NCBI GenBank assembly: GCA_011049465.1
Contig: DSBP01000102.1
Location: 1 to 6,162 of the forward strand
Length of the DNA: 6,162 nucleotides
DNA from: a bacterium
Lineage (GTDB): Bacteria; Oederibacteriota; PGYV01; DSBP01
Direction: 5' to 3'
Made by a program: the position numbers and the translations under genes. The notes under the pieces were generated by a model. That model saw only the letters and a program-made list of their open reading frames with translations, had not been told where the DNA came from and did not search any database. Below, piece by piece: positions 5,464 to 6,162 of this stretch. How positions within the stretch are numbered: position 1 is the first letter of the stretch; every line of letters begins with the position of its first letter.

Positions 5464-6162
5464 ATGTTTGCAGGCGATTATAACAAAAAAGGAGTCTTTG
5501 TAACCCAGACAGTCTCGCTATGCGTGCATCTTCTTATTGTATCCCTGTTTTTTCTCTACCAGCAAAAACAGAGGAAAGAGGCGGCTCAATACACGCTTAC
5601 TGAGATAACAATGCTCTATGAACTGCCGCCTGAAATCAGGCAGCCTGCCGCGCCTATTGAGCGGCCAAAGAGCGTTATGGATATCTTTAAGCAGGTTATA
5701 CCCATAAAACAGGAGCGTCAGATTGAGATGGCCCAGCCTAAAAAGATAGAGATAGAGAGGCCAAAAGTCGAGATGCAAAAACCCGAGGCGCTTTCCCTTG
5801 ACAGGTCAAGGGACGATAAACTTAAGCCCGCTGCCAAGGCCATAGACCTTGATAATGTGATAGGTAAAAAGGAAATCTCGCCGCAAATGGTTCAGCAGCA
5901 GCTTGATTTACAGAGGCAGCAGCAGCTTGCCCAGGCGCCTCAGCAAAAACTCGATTTATCCCAGCAGTCATCCAGAAGCTCAATCCTGCCTGCTGCGGGC
6001 AGGCCCGGCATTTCTGTTGACGCGAGCAGGGCTCCGGCGGGCCTTTCGCAGTCACAGTTTAAGCTGGGCCAGCCGACCCCGGAGCCTAAAAAAGCGGCAG
6101 CAGCGCCTGAGGAGAATATAGTCATACAAAAGAGGTCCCCGCTTGTAATATCCGGGCAGTTA
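5464..6162 (+). CDS. tonB: TonB-like energy transducer, N-terminal part (3' partial)
   Basis: The frame is open from ATG 5464 to the window edge, 233 codons with no stop. A short cytoplasmic tail (FAGDYNKKG) leads into one membrane helix at about residues 16-32, TVSLCVHLLIVSLFFLY. Ser18 and His22 keep the S-x3-H spacing of Ser16 and His20 in the E. coli TonB anchor, where His20 is needed for coupling to ExbB-ExbD. The early periplasmic part (TLTEITMLYELPPEIRQP) also resembles TonB. A long linker rich in Pro, Gln, Lys and Glu follows, including KKIEIERPKVEMQKPE and a Gln-rich block near residues 142-165. The visible part ends EENIVIQKRSPLVISGQL. In many TonB proteins of this type an I.GPL-like segment stands just before the C-terminal domain, so that domain probably begins soon after the edge (inference). 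The role would be force transfer from the ExbB-ExbD motor to an outer-membrane partner. A TolA-like protein is the main alternative; the missing C-terminus would decide. Confidence 0.83.
   Translation, partial: MFAGDYNKKGVFVTQTVSLCVHLLIVSLFFLYQQKQRKEAAQYTLTEITMLYELPPEIRQPAAPIERPKSVMDIFKQVIPIKQERQIEMAQPKKIEIERPKVEMQKPEALSLDRSRDDKLKPAAKAIDLDNVIGKKEISPQMVQQQLDLQRQQQLAQAPQQKLDLSQQSSRSSILPAAGRPGISVDASRAPAGLSQSQFKLGQPTPEPKKAAAAPEENIVIQKRSPLVISGQL

Overview
The window is a single co-directional (+ strand) gene cluster from a Gram-negative (diderm) bacterium. It encodes, in order: the C-terminal end of a PorV/PorQ-like outer-membrane barrel with a FlgD-type Ig domain, a very large secreted TPR-solenoid protein, an ExbB/TolQ proton-channel subunit, two consecutive ExbD/TolR subunits, and the start of a TonB-like protein that runs off the 3' edge. 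A PorV-type barrel together with a proton-driven ExbB-ExbD-TonB set implies an outer membrane. Codon use looks uniform across the window, with frequent ATA (Ile) and AGG (Arg) and intermediate G+C by eye, and I see no mobile-element signature. The layout is the kind found in uncultivated or little-studied diderm lineages (Elusimicrobiota, Omnitrophota and Goldbacteria-like groups are guesses). The sequence alone does not fix the taxon.

Layout. 1-707: barrel end plus Ig domain, stopped by an in-frame TAG. 708-809: 33 further sense codons in the same frame that read as the missing end of the Ig domain, then TAA. 837-3917: 1026-residue TPR protein with a signal peptide. 3955-4611: ExbB-like. 4592-5011: first ExbD-like, overlapping exbB by 20 nt. 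5027-5452: second ExbD-like, 15 nt later. 5464-6162: TonB-like N-terminus, membrane anchor and Pro/Gln-rich linker, open at the window edge. Gaps are 27 nt (counted from the TAA at 807-809), 37, -20, 15 and 11 nt. Each start has a purine-rich Shine-Dalgarno sequence, and no terminator or convincing internal promoter is visible, so this is most likely one operon that began upstream of the window. There is no gene-free stretch over 300 bases.

How the parts may work together (inference). ExbB plus the two ExbD proteins would form a proton-driven inner-membrane motor. The TonB-like protein would carry its force across the periplasm. The secreted TPR solenoid, about 25 repeats, could be a periplasmic scaffold linking the motor to the outer membrane, where the PorV-like barrel sits. 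One ExbB with two ExbDs, a TonB-family protein and a TPR protein recalls both the exbB-exbD1-exbD2 type of Ton cluster and, by analogy only, the AglR/AglQ/AglS plus Glt machinery of Myxococcus. No TonB-dependent receptor, TolB or Pal lies in the window, so the client of this motor is unknown. The two points most worth following up are the in-frame amber codon in the barrel gene and the coupling of a giant TPR protein to an ExbB-ExbD-ExbD-TonB motor.
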